Source: PALSA-555 sp963821325
GTDB taxonomy: Bacteria > Actinomycetota > Acidimicrobiia > IMCC26256 > PALSA-555
NCBI GenBank assembly: GCA_963821325.1
Contig: CAWGDC010000002.1
Location: 186,001 to 250,000, forward strand
DNA: 64,000 nt
Direction of reading: 5' to 3'
A program made the position numbers and the translations under genes. Positions 44,041-53,553 of the stretch are shown piece by piece (position 1 is the stretch's first letter; every line of letters starts with the position of its first letter). A model generated the notes under the pieces. The model had not been told where the DNA came from, ran no database searches, and saw only the letters and a list, made by a program, of their open reading frames with translations.

Positions 44041-45567
44041 CACCCGCCCCACCCCCGCCGCCGGACGCGCTGGCGCGTCCGGGCCTTCGCCGTCGGCCTC
44101 GGCGCCGGTCTCGTCACCGCCGGCGCCGTGGCGCCGGCCGCCGCGGTCCCGCCCCGGCGGACGGCCGCCACCCCGACCGTCGCGGCGCCGACGATCACCG
44201 GCCCTGTCACCGGCGGGAACGGGATCAGCCTGCTGAGCACCAGCTTCGACCTGTCCACCGTCGGCTACACGGCGCAGGAGTACTTCCTGAGCGGCACCGC
44301 CCGGGCGTTCAGCGCAACGGCGCCGCTCACCGCCGACGGCCGCTGGCGGGTCCAGCCCGCGTCGTCGGCGCCGTACCGGACGCGGATCGTCGTGTACCGG
44401 CCGTCCAACCCGAAGCGTTTCGACGGCACCGTCGTCGTGGAGTGGCTGAACGACAGCGCCGGGGTCGACTCGGGACCCGACTGGATCTCGGCGCACACGT
44501 CGCTGATCCGCGACGGCGCCGCGTACGTCGGCGTCACCGCGCAAGCCGTCGGCGTGCAGGGCGGCACCGGGACCGTCGCCGGGCTCGCCGCCGGCGGGCT
44601 GCGCGGCGCGGACCCCGCCCGGTACGGGTCGCTGTCGCATCCCGGCGACAGCTACTCCTACGACATCTTCTCCCAAGCGGGCGTCGCGGCGCGCGGACAC
44701 CTGCGACCGGACCCGCTCGGCGGTCTCGCGGTCCACCACGTGCTCGCCGCCGGCGAGTCGCAGTCCGCGTTCCGGCTCGTCACCTACATCGACGGGATCC
44801 AGCCCCTCGACCACGTCTTCGACGGGTTCCTCGTCCACAGCCGCTGGTCGAACGGTGAGGCGCTGTCCCAGGCGCCCCAGCCGACGATCACCGTCCCGGA
44901 CGGGACGATCATCCGCACCGACGTCGGTGTCCCCGTGCTCGTGTTCGAGACCGAGACCGACCTCCTGGAGGGCTACGTGGCCGCCCAGCAGCCCGACACC
45001 ACCGACGTGCGGGTCTGGGAGGTTGCCGGCACCGCTCACGCCGACGCGTACACCGCAGGGATCGGGTTCACCGACACCGGCGACGGGCACGCCGAGCAGA
45101 GCCTCCTCGACGTCGCCGCCGCGAACGGCGGGCCGCTCGACTGCAGCACCGACGTCAACCAGGGGCCCGCCTACCTGGTGCTCAGCACGGCGGTGCACGA
45201 CCTCCAAGCCTGGGTGAGCCGTGGCACGCCGCCGCCGCGAGCGTCGCGCCTCGACGTCACCGCCGGACCGCCGATCACCATCCACCGTGACCCGCACGGC
45301 AACGCCCTGGCCGGGATCCGCACCCCGCTCGTCGACACGCCGACCGCGGCGCTGACCGGCCAGGCGAACACCGGCGGGAGGTTCTGCTCGCTCTTCGGCA
45401 CGACGACGCCGTTCGACGACGCGACCGTGACCGCCCTCTACCCGAACCACGCGGCGTACGTCGCCGCGTTCGACGTCGCGACCGACCGGGCGCGGCACGC
45501 CGGGTTCCTGCTCGCCCCCGACGCCGCGAACCTGAAGACCGCGGCCCGCGCGACGAGCGTCGGCTGA
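44041..45567 (+). CDS. Secreted alpha/beta hydrolase domain protein
   Basis: About 508 aa; the start codon is not clear because the frame is open upstream with no ATG near the signal peptide (RVRAFAVGLGAGLVTAGAVAPAAAV). The mature protein has VVYRPSNPKRFDGTVVVEWLNDSAGVDSGPDWI and the nucleophile elbow AAGESQSAFRL, a pattern of the secreted 'alpha/beta hydrolase domain' family. Starts directly after the ferritin-like gene. Substrate unknown. Confidence 0.8.
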   Translation, partial: HPPHPRRRTRWRVRAFAVGLGAGLVTAGAVAPAAAVPPRRTAATPTVAAPTITGPVTGGNGISLLSTSFDLSTVGYTAQEYFLSGTARAFSATAPLTADGRWRVQPASSAPYRTRIVVYRPSNPKRFDGTVVVEWLNDSAGVDSGPDWISAHTSLIRDGAAYVGVTAQAVGVQGGTGTVAGLAAGGLRGADPARYGSLSHPGDSYSYDIFSQAGVAARGHLRPDPLGGLAVHHVLAAGESQSAFRLVTYIDGIQPLDHVFDGFLVHSRWSNGEALSQAPQPTITVPDGTIIRTDVGVPVLVFETETDLLEGYVAAQQPDTTDVRVWEVAGTAHADAYTAGIGFTDTGDGHAEQSLLDVAAANGGPLDCSTDVNQGPAYLVLSTAVHDLQAWVSRGTPPPRASRLDVTAGPPITIHRDPHGNALAGIRTPLVDTPTAALTGQANTGGRFCSLFGTTTPFDDATVTALYPNHAAYVAAFDVATDRARHAGFLLAPDAANLKTAARATSVG

Positions 45568-45578
45568 CCCGCTGGCTG

Positions 45579-46322
45579 CTAACGCGGCACGGCGACGAGC
45601 AGGATCCCGCGGCGGCCCGGCCCGCGGCGGCGGGGCTCGTCGCGGTGCACCTCGTGCTCGACGGTCCAGCCGGTCTGCTCGAGGAGGCGGCCGACGCTCC
45701 CGAGCTCGTACGCGGAGCGGCGCGGCTCCCCGATCATCGTGAGGCCGACGCGGCGGAGCAGGTCACGCGCCGGCGGCGGTCCACCCCGGCCGGGGAGGCG
45801 CTCGCGGGTGCTGATCGCCAGGCGGCTGCCGGGCGCGGCCCGGGACCGCAGGTCGGTGAGGAGCTCGGTGACGACCTCGGGGGTGAGATAGAGGAGGAGG
45901 CCCTCGCAGACGAACAGGCTGGGCTCGTCGGCCCGGTGGCCGGCGGTGGCGAGCGCCGGGGCGGCGCGGGCGGCCATGAGGTCGACCTCGACGAACGTGA
46001 GCCCGTCGAGGGGCACCCCGAGGGTCTCGACCCGTCGGCGCTTGTCGGCCTGTGTGGCCGGATGGTCGACCTCGAAGTAGTGGACGCCGGGATGACGGAA
46101 CCGCAGCGCGCGGCCGTCGTAGCCGGCGCCGACCAGCACGATCTGGGGCACCCCGGCGGTGAGCGCGTCGAGGACCGCCCGGTCGAAGAACCGGGTGCGG
46201 GCCTCGATGCGGTTGCGGCCGCGGGTCGCGAACCGGAAGCCGACCACGTGCACCGGCTGGAGACCGGCGTAGAGCCGATCCTCGGCCGCAGGGTCGCCGG
46301 TCGGGCTGCTCGGCCGGTCCAT
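45579..46322 (-). CDS. SAM-dependent methyltransferase, leucine-carboxyl-methyltransferase-like (TIGR00027 type)
   Basis: 247 aa from the ATG at 46322. Motifs FRFATRGRNRIEARTRFFDRAVLDAL, QIVLVGAGYDGRALRF (SAM loop), YFEVDHPATQADKRRR, and FVCEGLLLYLTPEVVTELL are hallmarks of the PF04072 family, numerous in actinobacteria. Methylates an unknown carboxyl or hydroxyl. The 3' end faces the secreted hydrolase. Confidence 0.9.
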   Translation of the reverse strand: MDRPSSPTGDPAAEDRLYAGLQPVHVVGFRFATRGRNRIEARTRFFDRAVLDALTAGVPQIVLVGAGYDGRALRFRHPGVHYFEVDHPATQADKRRRVETLGVPLDGLTFVEVDLMAARAAPALATAGHRADEPSLFVCEGLLLYLTPEVVTELLTDLRSRAAPGSRLAISTRERLPGRGGPPPARDLLRRVGLTMIGEPRRSAYELGSVGRLLEQTGWTVEHEVHRDEPRRRGPGRRGILLVAVPR

Positions 46323-46438
46323 GCGCGACCGGGTCAGCGCGACGCCGCGAGCGGTGACGGACGGGCGGCCGGGTCGCACAGCACCCGATCGTCCCACGAC
46401 GGGACCGCCGACTCGGGTCGGATCCCGCGACGTGGGGG

Positions 46439-48785
46439 CTACGCGGCGGGCTGGCGCCGCGCGGGGGCCCGGCCGGGCGGCTGGGTCGGCCGGGGCCGGA
46501 CCGGGGCGGGTGGGATCGGACGCCGCACCGGGCCGTCGAGCGTGAACGGGTCCCCGTGGTGCGTCAGGGTGATCGGCGCGCCGTCCCCGAGCTCGTAGGT
46601 CGCTTCGGTCGGGGTCGCGCTGACGGTGATCCGCCGGCCGCGGTACCAGATCCGGAAGGCGAGGCGGGTCAACCCGGGGGGAGCCGGGGCGCGAAGTGCA
46701 GCGCGGCGTCGCGGGCCCGCATCCCCCCGAAGCCGGCCACCAGCGCGGTCCACCCGCCGGCGAGCGCCGCGATGTGCAGCCCGTCGCGGGTGTTGTGCTC
46801 GACGTCGTCGAGATCGATGAGGGCCGCCTCGGCGGTGTAGTCGTAGGCCAGGTCGAGGTGGCCGCACTCGGCGGCGATGACCGCCTGCGTCGCCGCCGAG
46901 AGCGACGAGTCGCGGACGGTGAGCCGCTCGTAGAACGCGAAGTTGCGGACCTTGCGCTCGTCGTCGAACGCGTCGCCGCGCAGGTGCATGGCCAAGACCA
47001 GGTCGGCCTGCTTCACGACCTGCTTGCGGTACAGGTCGAAGTAGGGGAACGACAGCAGCAGCGGGTACTGGTCCGGCTTCGTGTTCGCGAAGTCCCACAC
47101 CTGATGCTCGGTGAAGCCCTCCGACTGGGGGTTCACGCCGAGGTGCTCGTCGTCGGGGATGAACATGGCGGCGGCCGCGGCACGCCACTCGCCGACCTCG
47201 TCGTCGCGCAACCCGAGCGCGCCGGCCTGGTCGGGGTGGCGCTCGACCGTCTCGGCCGCGGCGCGCAAGTTCTGCTGGGCGAGGAGGTTCGTGTACACGT
47301 TGTTGTCGTGGATCGCGGTGTACTCGTCCGGGCCGGTCACCCCGTCGATGCGGAACTGCCCGGCCCGGTCGTGATGGCCGAGGCTCATCCACAGCCGGGC
47401 GGTCTCGACGAGCAGTTCGACGCCGATCTCGGCCTCGAAGGCGTCGTCGGCGGTGGCGTCGACGTAGCGCAGCACGGCGTCGGCGATGTCGGCGTTGACG
47501 TGGAACGCCGCGGTGCCGGCCGGCCAGTAGCTCGAGCACTCCTCGCCGGTGATGGTGCGCCACGGGAACGTCGCGCCGCGCAGCCCGAGCGTATGGGCCC
47601 GCTGCCGCGCCGCGGGCAGGGTCGAGTGCCGCCAGCGCAGCGCGTCCGCCGCGGTCGAGGGCATCGTGTACGTGAGGACGGGGAGCACGAACGTCTCGGT
47701 GTCCCAGAAGGCGTGCCCGTCGTAGCCGGTGCCGGTCAGGCCCTTCGCGGGGATGGCGCGTCGCTCGGCCCGGGCACCGGCCTGCAGCACGTGGAACAGC
47801 CCGAAGCGCACCGACGTCTGGATCTCGGGGTCGCCGTCGAGCTCGATGTCGGCGCCCGCCCAGAACGCGTCGAGGTAGGCGCGCTGCTCCTGGACGAGCC
47901 CGTCCCAGCCGGTGTGGCGCGCCGCGGTGAGCGCGGCGTTCACCTGGTCGCGCAGCGCCTGCCGCGACCGGGTCGCCGACCAGCCGTACGCGAGGAGCTT
48001 GACGATCCCGAGGCGCTGACCCGGCTCGAGGACCGTCGTGATCGAGGCCCCGCGATGTCCGGGTCGACGGTCGACGACGACTCGGTGCCGTCCGGTCCGT
48101 CGACGGTGTGGTTCATCGCCACCGCGACCCCGAGACCGCTCGCCGCGGTGCGGTGCACGAGCACGGCGGCGAGGTGGTCGCACGCGTAGTCCTGGCTCTC
48201 CAGCGGTGCCTGCAACGCCGCGGCGACCCGCGGATCGTTGGCGATGTCGGGCAGCGGCTCGTTCGCGACGAGCTCGGACTGGACCACGATGCGTGTCGAA
48301 TCGTCGACCGCCTCGACCTCGTAGTGGATGGCGGCGATCGACCGCTGCGTGAACGACACGAGCCGGGTCGTGCGCACCCGCACCACCTGCCCGGCCGGTG
48401 AGCGCCACTCAGCCTCGCGGTGCAGCAGTCCGGTCTGCAGGTCGAGGATCCGCTCGTGGGAGAGGAGCTCGCCGTAGCGGACGTCGAAGGGCTCGTCGTC
48501 GACGAGGAGGCGCAGCAGCTTGCCGTCGGTCACGTTGATGAGCGTCTGGCCCGCCTCCGGGTACCCGTAGCCGGCCTCGGCGTAGGGGAGCGGTCGCCGC
48601 TCGAACACCGAGTTGAGGTAGGTGCCCGGCATGCCGGCGGGTTCGCCCTCCTCGAGGTTGCCGCGCAGCCCGAGGTGCCCGTTGCCGAGCGCGAACACGG
48701 ACTCGGTCTGCGCCAGCAGGTCGAGCTCGAGGTACTGCTCGCGGATGCGCCACGGCTCGGGCGAGAACGCCGCGTGGCGGATCAC
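46439..48785 (-). CDS. GH65 disaccharide phosphorylase, two frameshifts
   Basis: N-terminal section from 48785 (FSPEPWRIREQYLELDLLAQTESVFALGNGHLGLRGNLEEG) is the GH65 super-sandwich domain; after about 48050 the frame changes, and the (alpha/alpha)6 barrel continues: GHAFWDTETFVLPVLTY, GEECSSYWPAGTAAFHVNADI, and DGVTGPDEYTAIHDNNVYTN with the general-acid Glu. A third segment (LTRLAFRIWYRGRRITVSA) follows a CCCCCC run near 46676. Phosphorolysis of trehalose, maltose or kojibiose to beta-glucose-1-phosphate is expected. Its start overlaps the phosphoglucomutase stop by four bases (ATGA). Confidence 0.85.
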
Positions 48786-49519
48786 GACGGGAGCAGGTCG
48801 GCGAGATCCTCGACCACGACGTCAGCGCCCGCCTGCTTCAAGGCGGCCGCCTGGTGGAGGCGGTCGACGCCGACCACGAACCCGAAGTGGCCGGCCCGGC
48901 CCGCCTGCATCCCGGCGAGGGCGTCCTCGAACACCGCGGCGGCCGCCGGGGCGACGCCGAGCCGCTGGGCGGCGGCGAGGAACGTGTCGGGGGCAGGCTT
49001 GCCGGCGAGGCCCTGCGCGCTCACCGCGTGCCCGTCGATCACCGTGTCGAAGTCGTCGCTCAGGCCGGCGGCGGCGAGCACGTCGGTCGCGTTCGTGCTC
49101 GACGACACCACCGCCCGGGCCAGCCCGGCGGCCCGGACGGCGTCGACGTAGCGGAGCGATCCCGGGTACGGCGCGACCCCGTCGGTGCGGAGCCGTTCGA
49201 GCACCAGGGCGTTCTTGCGGTTCCCGAGCCCATCCACCGTCTCGGCGGTCGGCGGGTCGTCCGGGCTCCCGTCGGGCAGCGTGATGCCCCGCGAGGTCAG
49301 AAACGACCGCACCCCGTCGGCGCGGGGCTTGCCGTCGACGTAGCGCTCGTAGTCGGTCGTGTCGAACGCCCGGAACGGCTCGCCGTGGCGCGCCGACCAG
49401 TCGTGCAGGAACGCGTCGAACATCTGCTGCCACGCCGCCTCGTGCACCGCCGCCGTCGGGGTCAGGACGCCGTCGAGGTCGAAGAGGCACACGGTGATCG
49501 CGTCGGGGAGGCCGAGCAC
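48782..49519 (-). CDS. Beta-phosphoglucomutase-family HAD phosphatase
   Basis: 245 aa. HAD motif I FDLDGVLTPTAAVHEAAW with nucleophile Asp, motif II SSSTN, motif III Lys in GLAGKPAPDTF and motif IV in FEDALAGMQAG. Converts beta-glucose-1-phosphate to glucose-6-phosphate, completing the GH65 pathway. Overlaps GH65 at ATGA, so coupled translation. Confidence 0.9.
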   Translation of the reverse strand: MLGLPDAITVCLFDLDGVLTPTAAVHEAAWQQMFDAFLHDWSARHGEPFRAFDTTDYERYVDGKPRADGVRSFLTSRGITLPDGSPDDPPTAETVDGLGNRKNALVLERLRTDGVAPYPGSLRYVDAVRAAGLARAVVSSSTNATDVLAAAGLSDDFDTVIDGHAVSAQGLAGKPAPDTFLAAAQRLGVAPAAAAVFEDALAGMQAGRAGHFGFVVGVDRLHQAAALKQAGADVVVEDLADLLPS

Positions 49520-49568
49520 GGGCCCAGGCTAGAAGCCCGCGCGCCCAACCGGTCGGTACGGTGCAGGC

Positions 49569-49826
49569 ATGCCTGGCGACCCGCGCCCCGACGGTCACGT
49601 CGTCGAGCTGGCGCGGTTCCCGACCCGCTTCGAAGCCGATGTCGTCATCTCGATGCTCGAGAGCAACGGGATCCGGGCGGTCGCCGACTACGGCGACGGC
49701 GGCGGGTGGCTGCCCCACATGGTGCTCTACCAAGGTGCCCGGGTGCTCGTCCTCGACGACGACCTGTCGCGGTCCCGGCTGCTGCTCGAGACCGCCGACC
49801 CGCTCGACGACCCCGCCGAGAACTGA
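49569..49826 (+). CDS. Small DUF2007-like (signal-transducing) protein
   Basis: 85 aa. ELARFPTRFEADVVISMLESNGIRAVADYGDGGG... and ARVLVLDDDLSRSRLLLE match the small ferredoxin-like DUF2007 domain (FxxxxEAxxxxxxLxxxGI). Cytosolic, unknown role. Convergent with the Ddn-type gene. Confidence 0.7.
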   Translation: MPGDPRPDGHVVELARFPTRFEADVVISMLESNGIRAVADYGDGGGWLPHMVLYQGARVLVLDDDLSRSRLLLETADPLDDPAEN

Positions 49827-49834
49827 ACCGGGGC

Positions 49835-50240
49835 TCAGACCCGCTCGAGGATCACGACCGGGATCTGGCGGGTCGTCTTCTGCTCGTAGGCGGCGAAGCC
49901 CGGGTTCTGTTCCTTCTGGCGGGTCCAGATCCGCTCCCGCTCGTCCGGGTCGGCGACCCGGGCCCGGACTGGGATCGTCTCGGTGCCGACCTCGACGGTC
50001 ACCGACGGGTGGGCGAGCAGGTTGTGGTACCAGTCGGGGTTCGTCGGCGCGCCGGCCTTCGACGCGAACACGGCGAAGTCGTCACCGACCGGCAGCGTAG
50101 GCGAGCGGGTTCACGCGCGTCGTGCCGGTCTTCGCGCCGGTGTGGTGCAGCAGCAGGAGCGTGGCGCCTTCGAACGGGCCGCCGACGCGGCCGTCGTTGG
50201 CGTGGAACTCGTCGATGATCTGCCGGTTGAAGTCCGGCAC
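49835..50240 (-). CDS. F420-dependent nitroreductase/quinone reductase (Ddn family), one frameshift
   Basis: Starts at GTG 50240 (PDFNRQIIDEFHANDGRVGGPFEGATLLLLHHTGAKTG). After NPLAYA the sensible frame changes near 50096: dropping one G gives LPVGDDFAVFASKAGAPTNPDWYHNLLAHPSVTVEV, ending with RQIPVVILERV. This is the DUF385/Ddn fold, an F420H2-dependent reductase family found in actinobacteria. Located 2 nt after the VOC gene stop, so co-transcribed. Confidence 0.8.
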
Positions 50241-50242
50241 CG

Positions 50243-50629
50243 TCAGACCTGCCTGGTGGAGGTGCCGGGGTCGGCTTGGAGCTCGATCGTGAACCCGGAC
50301 GGGTCCACGATCCACACCTGGACCACGTCGCCCTGCCGCCCGGTGCGGTACGGGATCGCCCGGTGGTCGAGCTCGGCGATCGCCGCGTCGAGGTCCTCGA
50401 CCCCGACGCAGAGGTGCGGGCCGGTCGGGTCGATGGCCGGCGAGCCGGCGCACGGGGCGTCGACGAGGTGCAGCTGGGCGTCCCCGACGGTGAACCAGCG
50501 GCCGTCGATGCCGGGGATCGTGGGGCGCGCCGCGGTGGGCAGGGACAGCAGCGAGGCGTAGAAGTCGCTCGTCGCGTCGAGCGTCCCCTGCACGTTCACC
50601 GAGGCGTGCAGGATGCGGGTGGCCTTCAT
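50243..50629 (-). CDS. Glyoxalase/VOC-family protein (a)
   Basis: 128 aa from the ATG at 50629. HASVNVQGTLDATSDFYASLLSL and VQVWIVDPSGFTIELQ with the metal-binding His and Glu of the vicinal-oxygen-chelate fold. May be a dioxygenase, isomerase or resistance protein; the particular reaction is not deducible. Divergent from the Gfo/Idh gene, upstream of the Ddn gene. Confidence 0.85.
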   Translation of the reverse strand: MKATRILHASVNVQGTLDATSDFYASLLSLPTAARPTIPGIDGRWFTVGDAQLHLVDAPCAGSPAIDPTGPHLCVGVEDLDAAIAELDHRAIPYRTGRQGDVVQVWIVDPSGFTIELQADPGTSTRQV

Positions 50630-50734
50630 CGCTCCCCTTTCCGGCCGGCACCGCCGGACCGGCCGGGCGGGTGCCGGCCGCGGCGGCGGTCCACTAGACC
50701 GGTGCCTTCGTGCACGTCGACTGTAGGGGGTCGG

Positions 50735-51877
50735 GTGGACCGGGTTCGGATGGGGATCATCGGGGTGGGCAACATCGCGCCCCTCAACGTCGCCGGGTAC
50801 CTGGACCACGATCGCTGCGACGTCGTCGCGCTCTGCGACCCACGCGAGGACAAGGCGAACGCGATGGCCCGCGAGTGGGGCGTGCCGAAGGTGTACGCGC
50901 GCCTCGAGGACCTGCTCGCCGACGACGACGTCGACGCCGTCGAGGTGCTCACCCCCACCTATCTGCACAAGGACCACGTGCTCGCCGCGATCGCCGCGGG
51001 GAAGCACGTCTCGTGCCAGAAGCCGCTCGCCAACTCGGTCGCGGACGGCGTCGCGATGACCGACGCGGCGGCGAAGGCCGGGGTCACCTTCCGGGTGAGC
51101 GAGTGCTTCTTCCACTACCCGCCGCTCGTGAAGGCCAAGGAGCTGGTCGCCGCGGGCGCGATCGGCGCGCCGACGATGCTGCGGGTCAAGACCGTGGTCG
51201 GCACGACCGACACCGAGTTCCAGGCCAACCTCGAGCCGCAGGGCTACGTGTGGCGGTTCAACGCCCAGAGCCCGGGCGGGCACCTCTTCGACGACGTCGC
51301 GCACAAGTACGCCACGGCGCTATGGCTCTTCGACCAGGACATCCGCAGCGTGCAGGCCGTCGTGCGGCAGGCCCCGGTGTTCTTCGAGGCGCCGACCGCG
51401 GCGATCTTCGAGTACGAGCGCGACACCCTGCTCGGGATGATGGAGGTCACCTACGCGCCCCACATGGCGATCCGCAGCCGCTACTACGGCGCCGACGAGT
51501 TCTTCGAGATCCAGGGCACGGACGGGTTCATCTGGGTCACCCGCGCCACCGGCGAGATGCTCGACCTCGCCCCGCTCCTCGTCCGGCACGCCGACGGGAC
51601 GACCACCGAGCACTCGACGATCGACGCCAACTGGTTCTCCGGGTTCCGCAACTCGTCGCACCACTTCGTCGACGCGCTGCTCGAGGGGCGCACCGACCCG
51701 GAGATGAGCGGCGACCTCGCGGTGAAGACCCTGCAGCTGTGCTTCGCGGTCTACCAGGCCAGCAACGAGCGGCGGCCCGTCGACCCGTCGACCATCCAGG
51801 GGTCGGTGTCCCCGACGTGGTGGCCGCCCGACCTGTCCCAGACCCTCGAGTTCATGGAGCGCTACGGGCGGGACTGA
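50735..51877 (+). CDS. Gfo/Idh/MocA-family oxidoreductase
   Basis: 380 aa from a GTG preceded by AGGGGG. NAD(P)-binding GIIGVGNIAPLNVAGYL at the N-terminus, CQKPLANS (the Lys of the EKP-like motif), and SECFFHYPPLVKAKEL. Dehydrogenates sugars or related polyols. The 3' end overlaps the convergent VOC gene by about 16 nt. Confidence 0.9.
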   Translation: MDRVRMGIIGVGNIAPLNVAGYLDHDRCDVVALCDPREDKANAMAREWGVPKVYARLEDLLADDDVDAVEVLTPTYLHKDHVLAAIAAGKHVSCQKPLANSVADGVAMTDAAAKAGVTFRVSECFFHYPPLVKAKELVAAGAIGAPTMLRVKTVVGTTDTEFQANLEPQGYVWRFNAQSPGGHLFDDVAHKYATALWLFDQDIRSVQAVVRQAPVFFEAPTAAIFEYERDTLLGMMEVTYAPHMAIRSRYYGADEFFEIQGTDGFIWVTRATGEMLDLAPLLVRHADGTTTEHSTIDANWFSGFRNSSHHFVDALLEGRTDPEMSGDLAVKTLQLCFAVYQASNERRPVDPSTIQGSVSPTWWPPDLSQTLEFMERYGRD

Positions 51878-52341
51878 CCCTCGACTCGCGCGTACCCGGC
51901 GGCCGGGGTGCCCGGCGGGTTGTGGACCCCCGGCCGGCCCGCGGGGTTCGGGACGCACACCTCGCCCTCGAGGCCGTCGGGGTCGGTGAAGAACAGGCTG
52001 AGGATCGGCCCGAAGTCGGTGACGAACCCGTCGGTCGCGCCCACGTCGATGAGCCGCTGGCGGATCGTGTCGAACGCTGCCGTCGACGCGGCCTGCAGGC
52101 CGAGATGGTCGATCCGGCCGCGCCCGAACATCGGGGTCTGGTGCTCGGCCTCGTGGTTGTCGTCGACCTGGAACACGTTGAGCTGCGCGACCGGCCCGAT
52201 GTCCACGAACGACAGGCGCACGCCGGGCCCCTCGGTCGAGTCGCCCGACACGGTGGCGTCGAACACGTCACGGTAGAAGGCGTGGAGCCGGTCCGCGTCC
52301 CGGGTGAGGATGGCGACGTGGTTCACACCGTCCAGCAGCAT
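51862..52341 (-). CDS. Glyoxalase/VOC-family protein (b)
   Basis: 159 aa from the ATG at 52341 (LLDGVNHVAILTRDADRLHAFYRDVFDA). Paired VOC modules with His in VNHVAIL and IDHLGLQ and Glu in DPDGLEGEVC. Possible extradiol-dioxygenase-like or isomerase enzyme. Lies downstream of the LLM gene on the same strand. Confidence 0.83.
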   Translation of the reverse strand: MLLDGVNHVAILTRDADRLHAFYRDVFDATVSGDSTEGPGVRLSFVDIGPVAQLNVFQVDDNHEAEHQTPMFGRGRIDHLGLQAASTAAFDTIRQRLIDVGATDGFVTDFGPILSLFFTDPDGLEGEVCVPNPAGRPGVHNPPGTPAAGYARVEGQSRP

Positions 52342-52438
52342 CGGGACCTCCGTTCGGGTGGCGGGCGCCCACCGTACCGGCCGGCGCGGGTCCACCGAGC
52401 CGACACGGGACCGGTGCGCCGCGCGGACCGGTGACGGA

Positions 52439-53485
52439 TCAGCGCGTCGTCGACGCGGCCCGGGCCATGGCCGCGGCGACGGCCCGCCACCGCTCGAACG
52501 TCGCCCCGCCGGGCGTCCACCCGTCGGTCGACCCGTACATGACCAGCCGGTCGGCCACGCCGCGGTAGCGGGCGACGAGCGTGTCGGCCAGGTCGTCCCA
52601 CGTTGCCGTGACCGTGTACGCGTCGAGCATCTCGTCGGTGATCGTGGCGGCCATGCCGGTGAGGTCCCCGGCGCGCTGGAGCTCGTGGAGCCGGTCGGCC
52701 GTGCCCTCCCAGCCGTGCAGGTCGAACACGCCGTGATAGGTGCGGGTCGACCCGTAGAACGCGACGCGGAGGCGGTGGGCCTCGCGGGCCGCCGTGAGTT
52801 CGGCGTCCGTGTCGCCGACGTTCACCATCACCGGGCAGACGGTCGTGACCGCGGACGCGTCGCGGCCCGCCGCCGTGGTGCCCTCCCGTACTGCGGGGAG
52901 GACGACCTCGGTGAGGTACCGGGGCGAGTGGAACGGGTGGACGTGGATCCCGTCGGCGACCTCGCCGGCCATCCGGGCCATCCACGGTCGGACCGCGGCC
53001 ACGTACACCGGCACGTCGGGGTGCGCGATCGGGCCGGGGCTCCACGTGGCCGGCAGCAGGTTCAGGTGCCAGTAGTCGCCGTGGAAGTCGAGGGGGGCGT
53101 CGCCCTGGAACGCCCGGAAGATGGCTCGCAGGGCGAGCACGTACTCGCGGAGGCGCGAGCCGGGATGGTCGAACGCCATCCCGTAGCGACGCTCGATGTG
53201 GGCCTTGACCTGGGTGCCGAGCCCGAGGATGAAGCGGCCCTCGGTCGTGTCGGCGAGCTCCCACGCGACCGCGGCCGTCACCATCGGGCTTCGCGGGAAC
53301 GCGAGCGCGACCGCGGTGCCGATGTCGAGGTGCTCGGCGGTCAGCGCCGCCGCGGTGCAACCGGTGTACGCGGTGCGGCCGCTCTCGGTGAACCACAGGC
53401 CGTCGAAGCCCGTGGCCTCGACGTCGCGTGTCAGGTCCGGGACGGCCCGCATCGAACGGCCCATCGTGATCGCGTCGAGCTTCAT
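52439..53485 (-). CDS. F420-dependent LLM-class oxidoreductase
   Basis: 348 aa. Luciferase-like TIM barrel: GFDGLWFTESGRTAYTGCTAAALTAEHLDIGTAVALAFPRSPMV, FILGLGTQVKAHIERRYGMAFDHPGSRLREYVLALRAIF, matching the TIGR03617-type group in actinobacteria. Oxidises or reduces a substrate with F420. Divergent from the MBL gene. Confidence 0.88.
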   Translation of the reverse strand: MKLDAITMGRSMRAVPDLTRDVEATGFDGLWFTESGRTAYTGCTAAALTAEHLDIGTAVALAFPRSPMVTAAVAWELADTTEGRFILGLGTQVKAHIERRYGMAFDHPGSRLREYVLALRAIFRAFQGDAPLDFHGDYWHLNLLPATWSPGPIAHPDVPVYVAAVRPWMARMAGEVADGIHVHPFHSPRYLTEVVLPAVREGTTAAGRDASAVTTVCPVMVNVGDTDAELTAAREAHRLRVAFYGSTRTYHGVFDLHGWEGTADRLHELQRAGDLTGMAATITDEMLDAYTVTATWDDLADTLVARYRGVADRLVMYGSTDGWTPGGATFERWRAVAAAMARAASTTR

Positions 53486-53553
53486 CGGACTCCGGCCGGT
53501 GACGTGCCGGTAAGGTAACAGCCCTTCCGCGTGTCCCTGCGAGAAAGGCCGCG

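Noticed and set aside
46669..46671. TGA in GH65 as recoding
   Set aside because: The family sequence continues in another frame after a CCCCCC run; a single-base homopolymer indel explains it.
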